Source: Isoperla grammatica (lineage: Eukaryota > Arthropoda > Insecta > Plecoptera > Perlodidae). From it: DNA of 64,000 bases. The DNA lies in contig CAMDTW010000176.1 in the NCBI GenBank assembly GCA_945910005.1, forward strand, positions 1-64,000, in the 5' to 3' direction. Of this stretch, positions 11,431 through 23,242 are shown piece after piece; the stretch's first letter is position 1, and every line of letters starts with the position of its first letter. Made by a program: the position numbers and the translations under genes. The notes below the pieces were generated by a model. The model saw nothing but the letters and a program-made list of their open reading frames with translations. It had not been told where the DNA came from and did no database searches.

Positions 11431-11779
11431 AAATTACGTATTCGAGTTATTTTACCGGTTCATGTTTACACCACTAATGTTCAACTATTAAAATCGGAGT
11501 GTTTTCAACGTACGTGATTTTTGATATTAATATTATCTTGCATAACCGGAACTTTTAAGAATCGGTTCTCATGGAACTTTTATGTAGGGAACCAGTATCA
11601 AAATAGGTACCGTAATGTAATCATGCTATATACTAGAACCGGAGCCTTTATGGATGAAACGTTCCAATCCCTGCCAGATACTAATATAGGTGCTACATCA
11701 AACCCCCTTTCTTCACTTTCTTCATCTTTTACTTCCTAACTCTCCTTCCTCCATTCCAAAGTCGTTACGATTAAGAGTG

Positions 11780-11930
11780 TATGTTTGATATTTTATTTTT
11801 TATGTTTTATATTTTATTTTTCATGTTCATATTTTATTTTTTATATTTTATTTTTACATGTTTTATATATTCTTATATTTTTTATATTTATATTTTTTAT
11901 TTGTTTATTTTATTTTTTTAGTTAAATATT
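11780..11930. repeat. TTTTA/TTTAT low-complexity tract
   Basis: Imperfect repeats of TATTTTATTTTT, about 150 bp. No coding content. Confidence 0.9.
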
Positions 11931-12435
11931 TCACAGATTAGATATTTGGGTTGGAAAAAACTAAGTGTGCATTTGTGATACTGCTTTACATTGTGCCATA
12001 TGCTTGCCTACCCCTTGTCTACAAACTATGGGTAAATAATTTTCAATAAATAATTACAGTACATGTAATTAACCTTACAATTTTGTTGGTTTGAATAATA
12101 TTCGTATTTTGAATCTCACTCAGCTACCCACCTCTTCAGGTAAGCTATTGGTCTCCTTTCCCCAACCACAAGCACTAAAATAATATCAACAAAAAATCCC
12201 ATCCTTTCCATATAAATGTGTACATTTATGCAAACATGGTTGGGCAACCAGGTTGTGCAATGTGTGTATCTATCTCGACAGCATTGTCCAATGTATGAAG
12301 AATGTGGGAGTGTTTTTACCTTTTTACCTCTTTTACCCATTACATTTAACACCCCCCTAACACTTGTCCAAAGCTTTTAATTCACTATCATATTTTAGCA
12401 CCCAAATACCCCACTGTTCTTTGAACAAACTAACT

Positions 12436-12452
12436 CCCCCCCCCCCCCCCCC
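12436..12452. repeat. Poly-C run
   Basis: Seventeen C residues in a C-rich context. Its length is likely unreliable in any assembly. Confidence 0.9.
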
Positions 12453-12689
12453 AAACCATTTTCCGTTCACCTATCGTATTTCAGCACCCAAATAACACAA
12501 GCTCCCCAACTTCCCCCAACTTAAACTTATGCTACCTTCACACACCATACACCTCATCATTACCTTCTTATCAATAACCCTCCCACAAGCCCCTTCCTCA
12601 CTGCTCCTCAACAACAATTTTGTTTTGAAATTTCAAAACTGTGGAGTCCCTTTTTGACCCCCGAGCGATTTTATTATATCCGGAAGGAA

Positions 12690-12975
12690 GAAATTTAGTC
12701 GCCTATAAGTGACTAAAATGAGTCGTCTATAAGTGGCTAAAATTAGAATAGATAGAATAAAATAGAATAGTCGCCTATAAGTGACTAAAGTTAGTCGTCT
12801 ATAAGTGACTAAAATTAGTCATTACGGTAAATAGTCATTATAAATTGACTAATATTATGCGTTATTAGACATCTTTAACGACTAAAAATAGTCACCAATT
12901 GGCAATTATAACAAGGCTGCAAAAAAGGCACGTCAAAGATGACTAAATTTTAGTCATCTGTGTTTGGAGTGTAGC
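12690..12975. repeat. Right terminus with GACTAA-type subterminal repeats
   Basis: AGTGACTAAA and AGTCGTCTATAAGTG words recur, ending in GATGACTAAATTTTAGTC and GGAGTGTAGC. Its outermost part is the inverted match of the 6772 terminus. Confidence 0.65.
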
Positions 12976-13109
12976 ACAAACATGAGACGAAATCCTTGAG
13001 TTCGTTACCAGAAGCCATAACAGAAGTTTAATCATGCGCACATTTCTTGGAAACCCAACATCTAGTCATATAATAGGCGTCTACACAACAAAAAAACGAT
13101 TACATTTGA

Positions 13110-13298
13110 TTACTTGTTGACAGTTCGGACCAAAAATTTCAAGAAAACTGCGGAAAACATGCCAGTCACCTTGGGAGCAATGCAGTGATCCACCCATTGT
13201 TCAAAAGTTCGACATTCGTCACGGTTCCATTGCTGCGATGATCCACGTGAACAAGTACTAGACAGACGCCTGTTATTGCCACACACCCCTATGCACAA
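13110..13298 (-). other. Unrecognised 62-codon frame, possible exon
   Basis: The frame has a balanced composition (for example WNRDECRTFEQWVDHC) and is preceded on its strand by an acceptor-like TGTGCATAG. I cannot match it to a domain with confidence. It stands out from the AT-rich background but could be chance. No partner exon was identified. Confidence 0.2.
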
Positions 13299-13299
13299 T

Positions 13300-16200
13300 A
13301 AGTTAATAACATAGAAGCGTTGGGACCGAACTCGAAAATGAATTTGTTACCTTAGGTATTTAATACACAACGATGATATAAAGTAATATGTTTTGCTTTT
13401 GACTACACAATGACGCAAGTGTGACACAGTTTGTTTAATTCCAACTCAGTGCACAATGGTGGGTCTTTTAAATAGTTTAAAATTATATTTCGCGTTTGGT
13501 CGCGAGCCTTGTTGTAGAGAAGTGGCTGTTTAAAGTCTGTCTGTCTTGTAGTGATTTTCTTTCTAGTTGGAAAGCATCTGATTTGATTTTGTTCAAAGAA
13601 AATACGTACTATAATAAAACAATGGTTTTATGTGGCTCACAGACAACTTATTAGTCCTTATGTGTGATTATATATTTGGAAGAAGTCCAACCACATCGTT
13701 TGTTTTCCAAAATAAATAGGGGACATATAAAATTGACCAAGTAGTTATTAAAAATTTTTGTCTTAAATCAAAATGTACCGATTAATTATTTACTACATTG
13801 TTAAATACTTAGCTCTAATTGAAATTTCATAACTGTTGTTAAGAAATTAGAAGTATTTCTTTCAGATTTACATACAAAATAACAAAATAACAATATATAT
13901 AGTTTAGTTTATGTAGTTGCTCGGGAGGAAAGTGGGGAGGGGGAGGGGGGGTAGCATGTGTCCAATCTATACAAGCACACCGACTGGGCCTAACCTCATA
14001 AATTCATGAAGGTCTAGTTGTAATAAGGCATCATACAGCTGAATAAGCCCTCGTTCATTGCTTCAGAAGTCTAAATGTTGGAAAACAAAATTTCTCCTTT
14101 TGTTTGTGCATGACTTAAATTACCCTTTTCCAATTAAAACTAAAACTAAAAGTAAAATCTAACGCATTTTTGTTATTTTGAAGATTGGTATAAAATATTG
14201 TATTCTTATTAAACTTCAAATACATTCTGAGAACTGTCAAGGTGGAACATGTAAGCGCATACTTTTAGAAATGGCATATTATTAAAATTCATTTTCTTTT
14301 TTTACCAAGTTAATTTGTGTTTTGAATTGATTTCACAAACGTTACATTATTAGTACAACTGTTTGAGTTTGCTTGTTTTTAAGTTATATTACAGACAAGA
14401 AAATGTACTTATTAAAGCACAAACTTTCCCTTTTGAGTTCCAGGTTTTAATTGCTTATTCTTTGTGTATTCGATACGAAACATACAAAATGGAAGCTGAG
14501 CAAGTTATAACAAAGTGAAACCTGAACACTGGCAATTCTCGATACAGTAGAGACGTAATCAAAACAAATGAAAAACAATTTCAAAACGATCCGGCTACAG
14601 AAATGTTTCTTGGGCATTATAAAATTTCAGAACTCAAGAAGCCAATTAGTTGTAATTATGTAAGCTGCTCGTTGGAGCGAAACCTTCCTTGGGTTAAAAT
14701 ACGACGAAAGTTTCTTCTTGAATCAAACTCTGAATTTCATACACGTTCCTTGCCCAATTAGAGGTAGTATTAGGCCCTACGTTCAAATCACATTTATTCG
14801 GGTAAGCCAAGCAAAGGGTTTACTCAATTTACGCGTAGGTAATGAAGAGAGATTGTATGAAGTATGAACTAGCTTTATAATTAAGAGACACGAACGCTCT
14901 TCTTGGTCAATGTGTCTGATAATATATATTAACTCATACATCTCAACACTCCAGTTATATTAAAGGTTTAAAAGTAGTGTTGAAAGGAAGTATCTCTCAA
15001 ATGATTTAAAATGAGTTTGGGTGGGTGAAAACGAAGGGCCTAGGCCAGAAATAATCCACGATAAGCTACACCATTGAAAAATTGTAAAAATCAACATAGA
15101 TTAAGACATGTCATGCGGTAAGGAACGTAGTTCTTCCGTTGATCAAATAGGTATCTTCAATAGATTAATTCCCATTCAGTTATTCAGAATATCATTGACA
15201 GATATATGCGAATGGACAAAATTCTGTCTAATGCTGAACATAATGATATAGAAGTTGGGAATGGTTCTCAAAAAGAAGGTCACCCTTTGTTACCATTCGT
15301 AAAAGTAGATCAAATAAGCAAGAAGGGTGTATAAATACGAAGTTAAGAAGACAGGATGTGAATAAACACACAAAAGTGTAAATGACTATAGGATATAGAT
15401 TAAATAAATAAGTAAATAAATAAATAAATAAAGACTAGGTATAAGATGGTATAGTATTAAATTGATGGTATCTATTTCTTTATTCCTGTATTTCTTACTT
15501 GAGGCTCGCCGAATTAACCAGAAACCCAAATGAAATTAGTCAACGGAATGATAGAGATTCTACTTAAGGCTATTTATAGTCTAGTTTCGTCTAGTTTGAT
15601 AACGGAAATACTAATTTATTATAGTTTCAATGATGAACTTAGTTCAGAATGGACTGGTAACTGGACTAAACTATGCTAACTTGAACATTGATATTGAAAT
15701 GAAACTAGGATCTTCATTTAAAATTCTGTGTATACACTCTATCGTTGATCTGTCCTACATAATACCTGTCAACTTGTCTTATCCAAACAGTTTCTCTACC
15801 ACTCATTCCAATTTTCTCCTTACTCGCAAAGCCAACTCAAATAAAGAAGACCTAATTCCAGTATTATTTGAAATTGGTAACCAAGAATTCATAGCTCAAG
15901 GTAACAAGTCGATGGTAGATAGCAATTAAAACTTGTATTGTATTTTTTGTAAGGATAGACGTACAACAATTTTAGTTATGACTATGAGCACTTGTCGTTC
16001 CAATTAGTGTACAATGTATCAGTTGCATTCACAAGTACCTAGTTGTAGGTGGACACAATCAAAATTCTCAGGCTCACAATTTTTTTGTGAGATTTATATC
16101 TTGGTTTCTGGTCGACTTGCTCCACTATGACACGACTCGATTTCAGCCAAGTTATTATCAAAATATCGCGGCTGAAGGGCTCACGATAAAATTGGAAATT

Positions 16201-16318
16201 TTTATCGTGTTTTTTTTGTTACTTTTTGCTACGCTGCAAATGTTTCATGTTGCAAGAAATTGACACATTTTATTGAAAGTGAAATTGTTGTACACCTGCT
16301 GTTGATTAAATCGATAAC
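13300..16318. other. Long AT-rich stretch, nothing firmly recognised
   Basis: Contains a purine-rich G run near 13930-13950, an (AAAT)n tract near 15405-15432, and a 99-codon plus-strand frame at 15630-15929 with no recognisable family or motif. No RNA gene or repeat partner was seen. Confidence 0.35.
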
Positions 16319-16530
16319 AGCCAACGGTTTAGCCGCGTCGCTTAGCCGGTTCTCATACGAACACCGAAGTTAAGCAACCTCGGGCTAGGTCAGGAGGTGG
16401 ATGGTTGACCACTCTCCTCTGAAACACTAGCTACCATCGGTTCGAGCAGATTGGATGGGCGAAGGCTTATAGTAACAGCTTCGTTCTTCTCGTTAACTGC
16501 TCGGCAGTCCACGTTAGTGTAGGAAATTAC
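16319..16530 (+). mobile_element. 5S-rRNA-derived SINE, 3'-truncated copy
   Basis: Starts AGCCAACGGTTTAGCCG and carries a 5S-like internal promoter: AAGTTAAGCAACCTCGGGC (compare box A of 5S rRNA) and GGTGGATGGTTGACC (compare box C). It matches the 5' 210 bp of the complete element at 47511-47926, then diverges soon after GGCAGTCCACG. It is not a functional 5S gene because the flanking helices are altered. Confidence 0.85.
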
Positions 16531-16881
16531 ACCTTTGGTTCGTATTCATAGGTTGCACGTACGTCACATCTTTGCGCGTGGCGGCCACATTTGTGATCAA
16601 ACTTTGACGTTGCCATGGAGAAACAATTGAAGGCTGTTGTGGTAACACACAGAAATTCTTGGTTCTTTAAAACTCAGCGTTTTTTTTTTTTTTTAATAAA
16701 ATTGGTATGTGTGGTAATTTTTAATTCTTGAATTACTTATGTTTACTTTTTTAATTCTAAATTAGGCTTATTTACTGAATTTGAACAGTGATGAAGAATT
16801 GAATGATCTAGAATGATTTAGAATTGGGCCTTACCAATTGTGTCGCAATCATGGCCGCTGTGACGTCACGTGGGAACTATG

Positions 16882-17030
16882 AATATCTTCGGTGAAGTAG
16901 CCGACCAATCAGGCTCCGTCATCGCGTCGCTTGGCGAACTTCTACTACCCGACTAAAGTATGTTGGGCAGTACAAGGCGGTAGACAAACTGCCGATGGCG
17001 TGGGGCATCTACCCTATATTACTCACTCAA
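16882..17030 (-). mobile_element. Partial copy of MITE F
   Basis: Homologous to one arm of the element at 41690-42051, including CGACTAAAGTATGTTGGGCAG and the terminus CTACCCTATATTACTCAC. The other arm is absent. A TGACGTCA palindrome lies just upstream at 16861-16868. Confidence 0.75.
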
Positions 17031-17404
17031 CGATATAATATAGATTTTGGTTTCAAGTCCCGGTCGCTATTCGGGGTAAACTAATCTTATATTAGTATGA
17101 CATTAATAAATTGAGTGGAAAGAGCACGGTCTATGTCTGCACATTTTTATTTCTCAAAATGTTTAGTTTTCAATCTAACATGTTTCTTCTGGTTTTTAGA
17201 GGAGATGTAATAGAGTCATCTCAATCTATGAAGTAAGAAAATATAGCAAGATCATATACCTACATACTGACCGGCATTAATAAGAATAATAATAGTAATC
17301 ATGCTTTGTAGGAATACATATTGATAACAATATGGCCGCACACAATGATGCAACTTTGGCTAATCGAGACGATGAGTGGGTGATTTGAAGATGAAAAATC
17401 GCTG

Positions 17405-17590
17405 CATGTAGATCAAAGCCATTGCATATCGCGGGGGTCGTCGTAAAGGGAGTCCAGCAAGGGAGGGCAAGGCCAAGTGGGAGGAGAAATCTTCAGTGAG
17501 ACAGTGGGGGAAAAGGGACGGGTTCTCCTTTCGTCGCCTCGTACGACTGGCAAAGTCAGTTTGGGCATATGTTTCCCCGGGCCTAAATCA
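17405..17590 (-). mobile_element. SINE-like element S68, partial
   Basis: On the minus strand it reads GGCCCGGGG, then GTACGAGGCGACGAAAGGAG, a C-rich middle, CTCCCTTGCTGGACTCCC and ACGACCCCCGCGATATG. This is the same order as the complete copy at 20158-20410. It lacks clear duplications. Its first ~70 bp are homologous to the 68-bp satellite unit at 24357-26058. Confidence 0.75.
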
Positions 17591-17934
17591 GTCATAACAA
17601 TCACCTGTGACGTAACAGCTCAATAATTGCAGTTAAAATAAAACGCGATTTTGCTCCACCCATTGTTACCTGTATCGCTTATATCTGTGGAAACGCGTCA
17701 AAAGGTAGAGCTGCATTCTTTTCAATTCAAGACAGACATGTAAATTAAGAGCTCTTAAAAAATATATATATATGAATTTAAATCATGCGAGGAGCGCAAG
17801 GGCCATGGGCGTGGAGTCCCGGTTCGAGCTCTGGGAGACCAGGACAGCTTGTCCCGTTTACGTTACGCGACTGTCCTGGAGGCGAGGACCGGTAAGCTGT
17901 CACTGTCATCCAGAACTCTACACTTTGGTATTCT

Positions 17935-18118
17935 CGGAGTACACGTATTTTTTTCAACGAAATTTAACAAAAATCACTTTTTTATGTAACCTGTTACTGT
18001 ATCTTTCCAATTATGTAAGGCGCATGCTTCAAATAGTACGTATTTAAGCTTTAAATCAACTTAATTATGTTGATCTGGCTAGAGCCTATGCCTAGGCCTA
18101 TGGACGCCATTCGCCATC
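17935..18118. repeat. Left arm of a long-range inverted repeat
   Basis: Imperfect reverse complement of 23243-23429. Shared blocks include AAATCACTTTTTTATGT, CCAATTATGTAAGGCGCATG and GACGCCATTCGCCAT. The arms are about 185 bp, 5.1 kb apart, and enclose nearly all of the nested insertions between them. Confidence 0.75.
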
Positions 18119-18240
18119 GTTCAAAACTGGGATAAAGAGAAATATCTCTGCAGCAAAAAAAGTGCTTTGGTTCTTTGTTATCAGCAGGTGCACCAACTTA
18201 AACACAAGTAACTGTATAATAATCACAGTATTTTTGATGA

Positions 18241-18527
18241 ATTACCCCTTCTTCAAATTTGAAGAAGGGGTAATTTGAAGAAGGGGTTATTATTTTAAAC
18301 GAAGTGGACATTCGTACGGTCAGCCCATTACACTATGGCTGCGCAGTGTCTACCAACGTCGAGTAGGTTAGGGGAGGGGTTTAACGGCAGTGACTAAGGC
18401 GCGGTGACGCGATCTAAGGTTGGTACCACTTCTTTCATGAAACAACATGGCAGCAGGGGAAATTTGAAGAAGGGGTTATTTTAAAATTAATTTATACCCA
18501 AAAAATAAATTACCCCTTCTTCAAGTT
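18241..18527. mobile_element. Segment bounded by CCCCTTCTTCAAATT hairpins
   Basis: A perfect 34-bp palindrome (ATTACCCCTTCTTCAAA and its complement) lies at 18241-18274. A second hairpin using the same word lies at 18461-18527. The 190-bp interval between is GC-richer and unrelated. It may be a foldback element with compound ends. No duplication was identified. Confidence 0.6.
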
Positions 18528-18602
18528 TGCGGGCGATATTCGGTTTCATTTCAAACGTTGGCTAACCTGGTGGAATTGAACGCCATCTAGCGGTGGACTA
18601 CA

Positions 18603-18900
18603 GGGCTGCGTACCAGCTATGACTGGCAGTCACTGCAGTGACTGAGATCCGTACCAACTAGGCCTAGACTCGCAGTCAAGCTGCAGTCACTGCTTTTTGC
18701 GTACCAGGGCTGCGTACAAACTATGACTGGCAGTGACTGCAGTGACTGAGATCCGTACCAACTTGACTTGCAGTCAAGCTGCAGTCACTGCTTTTTGCGT
18801 ACCAGGGCTGCGTACCAACTATGACTGGCAGTGACTGCAGTGACTGAGATCCGTACCAACTAGACTCGCAGTCAAGCTGCAGTCACTGATTTTTGCGTAG
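18603..18900. repeat. Tandem block, about 100-bp unit, three copies
   Basis: Units start GGGCTGCGTACCAACTATGA at 18603, 18707 and 18805. Each contains two internal palindromes, GCAGTGACTGCAGTGACTG and CAAGCTGCAGTCACTG. Related degenerate sequence continues to about 19280 and resumes at 22999 as TACGCAGCCC, showing that the 3.7-kb insertion split this block. Confidence 0.85.
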
Positions 18901-19877
18901 CCTACCTACCAGTTTACCTCGCAGTTACCCCTCCAGTCACTGCGTTGACTGGGCCGAAAAGATCCAGCTATCGCAGTCAAGGGGGGCGTGGCTAATAATT
19001 TTACCGTGAATTATGAATTAATAGACAATCTTATATGGTTTAAATAGTAAGTGACATCACAACACCATATAATCTCAACTTAGAAGTCCCATAAGCGTTA
19101 AATTATTAATGTAAGGTTATTTAGCAGATGGCAAATGCTGCTTTTTATGAATGACATTTTCTGCTGTTGTCTGCTTTCGCTGTGACTGTGACTGCAGCCC
19201 GTACCAGCTGCTGCGTTCACTGCGTTGACTGGGCTACCCCCACCACCAGTCACAGCTACAGTGAACGCAGTCAAAGTTGGCAAGGTCCACTATACCCCGG
19301 TCAAATAGCAATTTTACCCGGAATTAATTGGTACAGAATTTTTTTTTATCAGAAATTGTAGGCTATGTATACCTTCATATTCCGAAGAAAGTTTACCGCC
19401 GTCCGACACCCCTAATTAACGTAATTAATTAATCTGCTAAAATTAATTAATGCTTATATAATCGTTATTTTCAAAGATTTTTCTGATATTGTATGTTAAA
19501 TACATTAAATAAGGCCTTTTGTAATAAGAACAACATTCAAAACCTGTATATAGATAATTCGGCAAGCATTAATTAATTAATATCAATATAATAACATTTT
19601 TAATAAAATGGTTCCCCTGTATAATTGGTATTATGAAATATATAGTTGATAGTTGCAAATACATAAGTAGTAACATATAAAACTACTGTAGAAAGTTTAC
19701 CGAAATAAAAGTAATATTCGTATGATAAATCAGCATAATTAATGAATACATTAATTACCGATGTTTAAAAGGAATACGTATTTGAATGTATGCATTATGG
19801 GTATCAAAAGAAAGCTGCCGATACGTGGGTTTTATCATCGGTATCTCCGGGGAGAAGTAAAAAAAAACATTTTCCTA

Positions 19878-19910
19878 GGGGGGTGGGGGGGGGGGGGGGG
19901 GGGGGGGGGG
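19878..19910. repeat. Poly-G tract in the left arm
   Basis: Nearly pure G over about 33 bp. The right arm has a matching but shorter poly-C near 22243. Length is probably unstable and could form G-quadruplex. Confidence 0.9.
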
Positions 19911-20157
19911 CTGCAGATGTTTCGTTAAACTTATCAATCGAAAGATATTAATACGCCGTTTTTAGAAAAAGTACTTTCTACAAGGCGATAAAAGAAAATG
20001 TGCCCTAGTACTTGGCTAATTTATTGATGAGGAGGGGGGGGGGGGGGCGGGGTTAAGTAAAAGAGCGCCTTGTAAATTCAATTATAATGTTTTAATGTTT
20101 ACCCAATTTAATTGATGTGACTTCATAGATATGAGGTTCGATTACTCCGATACAAAA

Positions 20158-20410
20158 GACCCGTCACGGCTTGGGTTAGAATAAGCCCAGAGTGACCCTG
20201 CTGGTCGTAAGAGGTGTTGAAAGGAGACCCAGTGATATTCCCTCACCCCCACTATCCCACTGATGATTTATTCTCCCACTTGTCCCTGCCCTCCCTTGCT
20301 GGACTCCCTTTATGACGATTGACCACCTCGCGATGTAGATGGACCTGATTCGGAAGACGTCATATGACCTAAGGGGTCGAGTACGTCGTTAAACACCGCC
20401 AATAATATAA
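20158..20410 (+). mobile_element. Complete SINE-like element S68
   Basis: Flanked by a perfect 12-bp direct repeat, TCCGATACAAAA, at 20146-20157 and 20411-20422. It starts GACCCGTCACGG, contains GGTCGTAAGAGGTGTTGAAAGG and CTCCCTTGCTGGACTCCC, and ends with GTCGTTAAACACCGCC then AATAATATAA. The duplication length and A/T-rich 3' end point to LINE-mediated retrotransposition. A clear tRNA or 7SL head was not recognised. Its first 70 bp are the source motif of the satellite at 24.4 kb. Confidence 0.85.
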
Positions 20411-23064
20411 TCCGATACAAAATTCTAGGCCCGTCTACCAAGATTCACTTTGCAGTGATTCACCAGGCAATGATGGTATAATTCTCATGGTTAGCTGACT
20501 CTACGTGCGGCATCATCTTTTGCTTGAAGTACTGTTATCATAGGTTATTGTCTTGACCCGATGTAGGAACCTTAGTGAATCTTGATTTGTTAATTACACA
20601 CCAATAATATGGCCACTTGATTGGGTTGGTGAGAAAATTACTTTTGCTGCTCAAGCAACAGTCATGTTTGGTTCAACTCGATTGTAGGGCGTTTATAACC
20701 ATGCCACTCCGTTTAAAATGTTTTTTTTTTTTTTTGCTGTTCTTGATAGCTCATTATAATCACCATCAACTACTACAGTGGTATTTAAGTATTTGCTTTT
20801 GATGTACTAAGCATGCATATTGCATAGCAGCTCTTCATAAGATTTGTCTCTAGACCAATGTATAAACGATGCAGTCAATGCCCTCCATAAAATACAAAGC
20901 AATTGTTATTTATTTTTTCATATTCCATATTCTCGTATTCATATTCATATTCGTGATCATAATCGGGGTCGGGATGGATCGTTACTGTACATTTTCTTAT
21001 GCTAAATCATTACGACATAAAGATTTTATTGTGAACAGCGCCATAAGAACCATGTAGGTTAACTCTTCTATGATTTCTTAATTGCGATTGCGATCCCGAT
21101 ACCGACAATTGCGGTTGGGGCTTTATATTCCAAACAGTATACACAGGTATACACAAGAGAAGAATTTTGATCTTGCCTTGGAACACTCAAATAGTATAAT
21201 AATCTGAAGGAAGTGTTGCCTCTGATGACTCTCGAAAGACGCGCGAGAGTCGTTGGAAAATCAGCAAAGGATCGACTTTATTGTATTTCCACAAATGAAC
21301 GGCTCAAAAATAATTGCGCTCACTGAATTCGATACCCAAGTAATCAATATCAACAACTTATTTACTTTGTTGTATGAATTGCATACAAATGTAAGTCTTA
21401 TTATATGTTTATCTAAACGTTAAAGTTTGTTTGGTATTACGGGTGAAATCTTTGTGTTATACTGTTCATTGAGAAATTCCGCAGTAATGACATTACAAAT
21501 TTTGTTAAATCTTGGTAGACGGGCCGCCATAAGTTTTGTATCGGAGAAACCGGACCTCATATTTATGACGTCACATCAATTGGTGCCAGATCCAGTGATG
21601 CAAGTGGTAAGAAAGAAGGGCTGTAGCTCAATGATCTTTTCCCCTCCACCTTTCACCCAATTACAAGAGATTTAAAGAAACAATAAGGTGAAATTTTTAG
21701 TGTTCAACAAACATTTTAAAGACTTTTATTAAAATTAAGTCTTACTAAACAAGTTTTCCATGGACGTAGTAATCTTGTTTTTTCGACTTATTATATTACT
21801 GTTTAAACGCAAATTACTGTTCTATTGTTGAAGTGTGTCAGTGATACTTGTTCGTTTAGCTAAATTTGAGTTTATTTCACATAAGGTCTATTTGACTATA
21901 TTTTGAAATGTTATTTATATCTGGTATTTTAAAACATACGAAACAAGTTAGTTATTGCTAGAATGTGATGTATATATATAAAAAGTAAGTAAGAACTGGT
22001 ATTCAAATAAGTACCAGTACGGCGCTGCAGCACACTTTCATCATTGGTTAGATCACATCTAAAATGGGTTCATAAAGTGCCTGTTTTATTTACCCCCCGC
22101 CCCCTCCACCACCCCCAACCGCCCTCCTCCCCAATATATAGGCCAAGCACTAGGGTACATTTTTTAATCGTGCTGTTAAGGTACTTTTCCTAAAAACAAG
22201 GTATTAGCATTTATTTCATACGTTTGACGAAATATCTGCATCCCCCCCCCCCCCCCAAAAAAAAAGAAAAATGTAGTTTTTTTGTTTTTAATTCACCCGG
22301 AGATACCGATATTAAAACCCACGGATCGGCAGCTTTCTTTTGATACCCATAATGCATACATTCAAATATGTATTCCTTTTAAACAATCGGTAATTAATGT
22401 ATTCATTAATTATGTTGATTTATCAAACGAATATTACTTTTATTTCGGTAAACTTTCTACAGTAGTTTCATATGTGTTTACTTATGTATTTTCAGCTATC
22501 AACTATATATTCCATTATACCAATTATACAGGGGAACCATTTTATTAAAAATGTTATTATATTGATATTAATTAATTAATGCTTGCCGAAATATCTATAT
22601 ACTGGTTTTCAATGTTGTTCTTATTACAAAAGGCCTTACTTAATGTATTTAATATACAATATCCGAAAAATCTTTGAAAATAACGATTATATAAGCATTA
22701 ATTAATTTTAGCAATTTAATTAATAACGTTAATTAGGGGGGTCGGACGGTGGTAAACTTTCTTCGGAACATGTAGGTATACATAGTTAACAACTTCTGAT
22801 AAAAAAAATTCTGTACCAATTAATTCCGGGTCAAGCCTATTTCAGCTTCTATATTACCGGGGTACTAGGCGCTAGATCACTTGTAACGCGCGCGCAGCGC
22901 ACGCGTACTTTGCGCTTCGCAATTAATCCGCTAGCATTGGGTTTGAAAATTCAAACCCAATGCCGCTAGAAGTAGATCCAGTAGACCTTGAAAGTTGGTA
23001 CGCAGCCCAGAATCAACGTAGAACAGCTGATTGTAGCATCCAGTAGGCTGTTTGCATGTTACTA

Positions 23065-23239
23065 AAGCCTGTATTACACGGTCAAACTTTTTCATCCAAC
23101 TCCTTGAATTCAAGAACAAAAGCGCATCAAAAACAGTCAGTATGTAGTCAAATACAACAATAGGAATTATTTATTGATGCGCTTTTGTTCTTGAATTCAA
23201 GGAGTTGGATGAAAAAGTTTGACCGTGTAATACAGGCTT
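23065..23239. mobile_element. Palindromic MITE with near-perfect 65-bp arms
   Basis: Arms starting AAGCCTGTATTACACGGTC and ending GACCGTGTAATACAGGCTT are perfectly complementary over about 65 bp around a ~45-bp loop. TA lies on both sides. Arm identity implies recent activity or ongoing correction. A 62-codon frame at 22931-23119 overlaps it incidentally. Confidence 0.9.
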
Positions 23240-23242
23240 TAT

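Larger units (their letters stand above)
6772..12975. mobile_element. Possible 6.2-kb DNA transposon bounded by inverted termini
   Basis: The left end GCTACACTCTAACAACAGA and the following GATGACTAAAATTTAGTC match the reverse complement of 12930-12975. Both ends carry arrays of short GACTAA/GTCTAA words (about 6790-7085 and 12690-12960), the subterminal-repeat pattern seen in several DNA transposon superfamilies. The interior has no recognisable transposase, but it holds an exon-like segment (7105-7815), a candidate second exon (10093-10216), three MITEs and a TAGGCCTA-rich tract. A target duplication was not found, so two separate MITE-like relatives at each end remain a real alternative. 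Confidence 0.4.
19295..22862. mobile_element. 3.6-kb transposon with about 780-bp terminal inverted repeats
   Basis: Ends are CCCCGGT and ACCGGGG, each flanked by TA. The left arm (19295 to about 20065) and right arm (about 22075-22862) match in reverse complement throughout, including CCGATACGTGGGTTTTA-like, AAGCATTAATTAATTAATAT and poly-G/poly-C tracts. The 2-kb middle has no recognisable transposase; small frames at 20617, 20869 and 21427 are unrecognised. It is probably non-autonomous. TA flanks suggest a Tc1/mariner-like mechanism. Long arms are unusual for a MITE. Confidence 0.85.
19281..22990. mobile_element. CAAGGTC foldback element (FB9), interrupted by a transposon
   Basis: Outer ends CAAGGTCCACTA and AGTAGACCTTG are flanked by the direct repeat AAAGTTGG at 19273-19280 and 22991-22998. 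Joining the flanks restores CAAAGTTGGTACGCAGCCC, which matches the neighbouring 100-bp repeat in reverse. After 12 bp the element is interrupted by the TA-flanked transposon at 19295-22862. The remainder (22865-22990) contains GCGCGCGCAGCGC and a small perfect palindrome, GCATTGGGTTTGAA with its complement. Confidence 0.8.

Noticed and set aside
15630..15929. 99-codon plus-strand frame
   Set aside because: AT-rich composition, no motif, and no splice or promoter support; kept only as a note in the stretch description.
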